NCBI RefSeq assembly: GCF_009467825.1
Contig: NZ_WIOK01000006.1
Span: 143,735 to 207,734, forward strand
DNA: 64,000 nucleotides
Reading direction: 5' to 3'
Source of the DNA: Cyclobacterium xiamenense
Lineage (GTDB): Bacteria > Bacteroidota > Bacteroidia > Cytophagales > Cyclobacteriaceae
Part shown: positions 60,516 to 64,000 of the stretch, piece after piece
Position numbering within the stretch: the first letter of the stretch is position 1
Layout of the letters: every line of letters begins with the position of its first letter
The notes under the pieces: model-generated
What the model saw: the letters and a program-made list of their open reading frames with translations, nothing else
Told to the model about the DNA's origin: nothing
Database searches by the model: none
Position numbers and translations under genes: made by a program

Positions 60516-62045
60516 GTGAAAACAAAATTTCTACAATTTCAGAAAGTAATGTCAATAGTCGCCATTCCACTAGCCATCGGGTCTTGCGACTTCATTGGGG
60601 GAAACGAAGACCCCTTACAAATCTCTCCGGATGCCGAAAGTATATCAGCCTTCCTTACTTCGTTAAGCAGCGATTCAGGCAATCTTCTAAATGTGCAAAA
60701 CATTAACGGAGGCACTCAGAGAGCCGAAATCAGCAATCGGGTAAATGCCACTCCAATCAATGGCGGCAATAGGGAATGCCGGGTGATCAAATACGATCTA
60801 AAAACAAACGCTGAAGAGGTGGCGATCCTGAGACCAACCAATGGGATCATCTATCCGGGAGCTTTGGTCATAGCGGATCGGGCCACGCTGGGAGGACTTC
60901 CCACCCCAGCTGGAATTGATCGGGCACCCATGAGCTTGCGAATTGATCTCCCCGGTATGGGAGAAAACGGCTCGCTCCGGATTGACAAACCGTCAAATTC
61001 ATTGGTACAGACTAAAATAGATGAAGCCCTGGAATGGTGGAATGAAAATGCCTATCAGGAGGGCTATGTCAATGCGGCTAACTCCAGCTACATTGCCCGG
61101 ACAGCTCACAGTTCCAAACAGGTAAGCATGGAGCTGGGATTAAATGTGGAATGGGCCAGAGGGGATGTTGAAACCCAATTTAACTTTCAGTCCAGCACTA
61201 CCCAGCGTGTCGCTATGATGTCCTTTAAGCAGGTATTTTATTCAGTGACGATGGATGCGCCAAATAATCCGGGTGATGTTTTCGGTCCAGAAGCGAGCAT
61301 CGAGGAAATCGAGCAAAAATTTGGTGCTGAAACACCTCCCGCTTACGTCCAATCGGTCAACTACGGGCGAATAATCTTATTTCGCATGACCACCACGGAA
61401 TCAGCCACCGATGCGCAACTCGAAGGAGCAATGAACTACGCCACGGGACTCACTTCGGTAGATGGTCAAGTGGAAGCGAAATACAAAGCCATTCTTAACA
61501 AGTCTAGCATTACGGTTGTGACCATTGGAGGTAACGCGTCGGTGGCTTCCGAAGCTGTAAATGCGAGAAATTTTGCCGACCTGAACTACATCATTACCGG
61601 AGAAAATGCCGTCTATTCCAGGAACAATCCGGGAGTACCCATTTCTTACAAACTACACTATTTAAAAGACAATACTACTGCGAAACTTGGATACACCACC
61701 GAATACGATGTAGAAAATTGTGACGTGAAGCTCCATCCGGCGCAAAATATACGTGTTTCTAACAACGCGGGGACCATTGCTGCCCCGAACGTACGCTACT
61801 CAATCACCTATCGTACCTATGGGAGATCCGGTCAAAGCGTGATAAATAGCGGGAATATCGGCTTCAAAAAAAGTGTCACCAAACAAGTTCCTGCAGGTGC
61901 TTACGATATTCAATTCAAAGTGGAAATCTGGGATTTGTCGTGGAAGACCCTTATGGATCGGGTCTATTCCAGGCCGTCAAAAGCATGTTGGGAGGTCTTT
62001 AAGCCCAACATCATTAGTGTCAATGTCAGATCGGTCAATTGCTAA
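60516..62045 (+). CDS. thiol-activated cytolysin (cholesterol-dependent-cytolysin-like) lipoprotein
   Basis: A 509-residue member of the thiol-activated cytolysin (CDC) family. The family core is clear: GIIYPGALVIADRATLGGLP, GIDRAPMSLRIDLPGM, FKQVFYSVTMDAPNNPGDVF, SVNYGRIILFRMTT and PGVPISYKLHYLKDN. The undecapeptide of true CDCs (ECTGLAWEWWR, recalled) is replaced at 470-480 by EIWDLSWKTLM: the Cys and both tip Trp are gone. The domain-4 Thr-Leu cholesterol pair is not seen either. The start at GTG 60516 gives MKTKFLQFQKV...GSC, a lipoprotein signal with Cys24; the ATG at 60549 gives a signal without Lys. So it is a lipid-anchored CDC-like protein, probably a pore former with another target. 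Confidence 0.88.
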   Translation: MKTKFLQFQKVMSIVAIPLAIGSCDFIGGNEDPLQISPDAESISAFLTSLSSDSGNLLNVQNINGGTQRAEISNRVNATPINGGNRECRVIKYDLKTNAEEVAILRPTNGIIYPGALVIADRATLGGLPTPAGIDRAPMSLRIDLPGMGENGSLRIDKPSNSLVQTKIDEALEWWNENAYQEGYVNAANSSYIARTAHSSKQVSMELGLNVEWARGDVETQFNFQSSTTQRVAMMSFKQVFYSVTMDAPNNPGDVFGPEASIEEIEQKFGAETPPAYVQSVNYGRIILFRMTTTESATDAQLEGAMNYATGLTSVDGQVEAKYKAILNKSSITVVTIGGNASVASEAVNARNFADLNYIITGENAVYSRNNPGVPISYKLHYLKDNTTAKLGYTTEYDVENCDVKLHPAQNIRVSNNAGTIAAPNVRYSITYRTYGRSGQSVINSGNIGFKKSVTKQVPAGAYDIQFKVEIWDLSWKTLMDRVYSRPSKACWEVFKPNIISVNVRSVNC

Positions 62046-62073
62046 ACTATACAGCAGACCACCAATTTTGCCA

Positions 62074-63906
62074 CTATTTGCCTTTCGAAATTTTCACCTC
62101 GTAGACCGATGCGCTTTCCAACGCTCGTTGTTTTTCCTGAGCAGAAGCTAAAGAGGCATTCAGTTTTTGAAGCAGTTCCGTGTTTTGTTCGGGATCGGAT
62201 TGGGCAATCAAACGAGCCTTTTCAAAAAGCGATATCGCAGCAGCATGATCACCCAAAGCCAGCAGGCAGGCACCCAGTCCCAGCTGGCTTTGGGCGATTT
62301 TTACGTCCCCTTCGTTCAGCAACCGCTCCCGAATGGCCAGTGCTTCTTCATAATACACCCTCGCAGCTGCAAATCGTTTTTCGTTTTGAGCGATTTCTCC
62401 CAAGCGCATCCTTGGTGTTGCCCTGCGTAGGTCGTCTGCAGAGAGGAGGCGATCAAAACTTTCCACCGATATCAGGTAACAATCCCTGGCTTTAGTAAAC
62501 AATTCCGCGGCAAAGTACGCATTCCCCATGCTTCCGTTCAAGGCTCCGTAATAGTAATGACTCCCCCAAAAAAGGGAATCTATTACCGAAATCGCGTCTT
62601 GATAGATTGGTATCGCTTCCAATGGTTTACCCAAGCCGATATAGGTTCGAGCCAAATTTCCCATACTTGCCACCGTTTCGACGTGATAGGTACCTAGAAT
62701 AGCCCGGCGCTGTTCGAGCGAATGCTTTACGAAGCTTAAGGCCTTCTTGTAGTCACCTAAGTTTTGGTAAAGGCTTCCGAAGTAATTGTACGAATAGGCA
62801 ATTTCAAGATGGGGTTCTTCGTACAACTCCTTTTTCATTTTCAATGCCTCCTCCAGGTACCTTTCGGCTTCCTGCAGGTTGTCCCGCTTCATTGCCGTTG
62901 CTCCCTTCATGTGAAGGAAAGAGGCAATTTCAATCGTTGACCCACTGTAGGCTTTTTGCGCCAGCTCCAAGCCTACACTAAGCGTAGAATCTGCCGCCTC
63001 GTACCGGGTCATATCGTACAGACAACTCCCCAATTCCAACAATGCATCTGCCAGGTCAGGACCGTTATGGATGCCGGCTGCCAACAAGCGATTTACGGCT
63101 TTTTGAGAAAACGAAAAGGCCGAATCCAATTCCCCGAACATAAAGTACGAGGAAGAAATCAGCACCTCGTTTTGGGCCAACCGTTCTTCAGAGACGGCAT
63201 CCAGGCTAAGGTTGATCGCATAGGACTCCGCCGCCATTTGTTTCGCTTGCTCGTATTGGCCCAAACTCAGGTACACGCCCGTCATCCGACTCAGCATGTC
63301 TGCGTACAAAGCAGGATCATCCCCAAGATTCTTCGAAAGGTTTTGCATCCCCTTGTCTAAAAGCTGAACAGCGGTAATCGTATCTGCACCGCCAATATTG
63401 GGGTCTGCTGCAGAAAAAACGTCTGTTATAAGTCCGGTAATCTGGTTTGCCCGCCTGGCTTCCGACAACGCAATATTGCGCTGCTCTTTAAGCTGAAAGG
63501 TGTAGTAAATACCCATGATCCCCAATAGAAGGAAGCCTACCCCTACTGCATACAAGACAGTCCTGTTTCTGCGCAGGTATTTTTGGGTGTGATAGGTCCA
63601 GGATTTTGGACGGGCGAGAACCGGGTAGTCGTTTCGAAAATCACGAACGTCCCGAATCAATTCGTCTACAGAAGCATACCGATCTCTCGGAGCCCTTTCC
63701 ATGGCCTTTTGGCAGATAAGCCCGATATCTTTAGCAAAATGAACGTACCCAAATTTACCTGAAAGCCGAAATGGGGAGGAATACCCAGCCAAAATAGCAT
63801 TTTTTAGTGCCAATGGGTCTTTGAAAAAGGTCTCAAATGGATGGTCTTCTACCAGCATTTCGAATAATATCACGCCTAGGGAATAGATATCCGAAGCGGT
63901 ATATAA
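62074..63906 (-). pseudogene. Ser/Thr protein kinase-TPR protein, interrupted near subdomain IX
   Basis: The 3' part of a kinase-TPR gene. Reading the minus strand from about 63906: YTASDIYSLGVILFEMLVED is kinase subdomain IX, followed by AMERAPRDRYASVDELIRDV, the end of a Pkn-type kinase. Then come one membrane helix (RRNRTVLYAVGVGFLLLGIM) and about ten TPR units to the C-terminus. Upstream of YTASD the frame meets a stop (TGA at 63936-63934) and unrelated sequence, where APE and the catalytic loop should be. The catalytic half is missing in this window; an IS-like end sits at the break. The ATP-binding and catalytic residues are therefore not encoded in continuity. Confidence 0.75.
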
Positions 63907-64000
63907 TACTCCCCATATGTTGGACCAAAAGTATCAGTCGTTAAGTTAACTCATTTATTTGATATTACCTCCTTAGTTGTCTTATTTCCCAAGGGTACCC
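63902..64000. mobile_element. candidate end of an IS3-like insertion sequence (partial)
   Basis: The kinase reading frame is broken here by TACTCCCCATATGTTGGACC and further non-kinase sequence to the window edge. The pattern ACT..CCCC...GTTGGAC recalls the terminal inverted repeats of IS150-type IS3-family elements (recalled, not searched). The transposase would lie beyond 64000. Neither the other end nor a target duplication can be seen. Confidence 0.4.

Overview
The window is a 64 kb piece of a Bacteroidota chromosome. Evidence: a GldD gliding-motility lipoprotein, two TonB-dependent receptors with N-terminal carboxypeptidase-regulatory-like domains, DUF3127, DUF5117-type metalloprotease, YpdA, many lipoproteins, and several start regions with the Bacteroidota -33 (TTG) / -7 (TAnnTTTG) promoter pattern. 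Class cannot be settled from the sequence; a gliding Flavobacteriia- or Cytophagia-like bacterium fits. No rRNA, tRNA, CRISPR array or complete mobile element was found. Most of the window is ordinary chromosome, densely coded in short operons.

Layout. 1-7.7 kb: tail of an AraC regulator, an exported enolase-superfamily enzyme, DUF547, rhodanese and DinB proteins, an alpha/beta-hydrolase lipoprotein, an AhpD-like protein, a hydrolase-OsmC fusion and DUF2892. 7.7-21.3 kb: a large zinc metalloprotease, an FAD oxidoreductase, a TonB receptor behind a TPP riboswitch (probable thiamine uptake), a fatty-acid desaturase, a TonB receptor / nitroreductase / gldD operon, and a gluconate-dehydrogenase-subunit-3-like protein paired with a GMC oxidoreductase. 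21.3-28.1 kb: DUF3127, a lipoprotein, a VWA protein with three tandem C-terminal repeats plus its coupled membrane partner, then an AT-richer two-gene module (AlbA_2/HATPase protein and a ParA-like ATPase) after a 660 bp non-coding stretch. 28.1-37.2 kb: purE-purK, a 50-residue membrane protein, a MutS-type ATPase, an MscS channel, and a biosynthetic cluster of type III polyketide synthase, methyltransferase and divergent UbiA prenyltransferase.

37.4-50 kb: a 1144-residue ThuA / sugar-dehydrogenase / PKD / cytochrome c fusion, an ECF sigma factor with a protein that looks like a trans-envelope anti-sigma factor, a methyltransferase-like membrane protein, a duplicated pair of outer-membrane proteins around a lipoprotein, a CYTH-like protein, a decayed BlaI-type repressor, NRDE and YpdA proteins and an MscS channel. 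50-64 kb: EamA transporter, dusB, CPBP protease, DUF2007, cdsA and psd (phosphatidylethanolamine synthesis), a four-gene signalling operon (small protein, 7TM protein, histidine kinase, LuxR regulator), LemA-DUF2207, a lipoprotein of the thiol-activated cytolysin family, and a Ser/Thr kinase-TPR gene that appears to be cut by an IS3-like insertion-sequence end at the right edge.

The most interesting items are the cholesterol-dependent-cytolysin-like lipoprotein, which lacks the canonical undecapeptide; the TPP-riboswitch TonB receptor; the type III PKS/UbiA/methyltransferase cluster with a probable fourth partner at 10.4 kb; the AlbA/ParA pair; and the ECF sigma / beta-barrel anti-sigma candidate.
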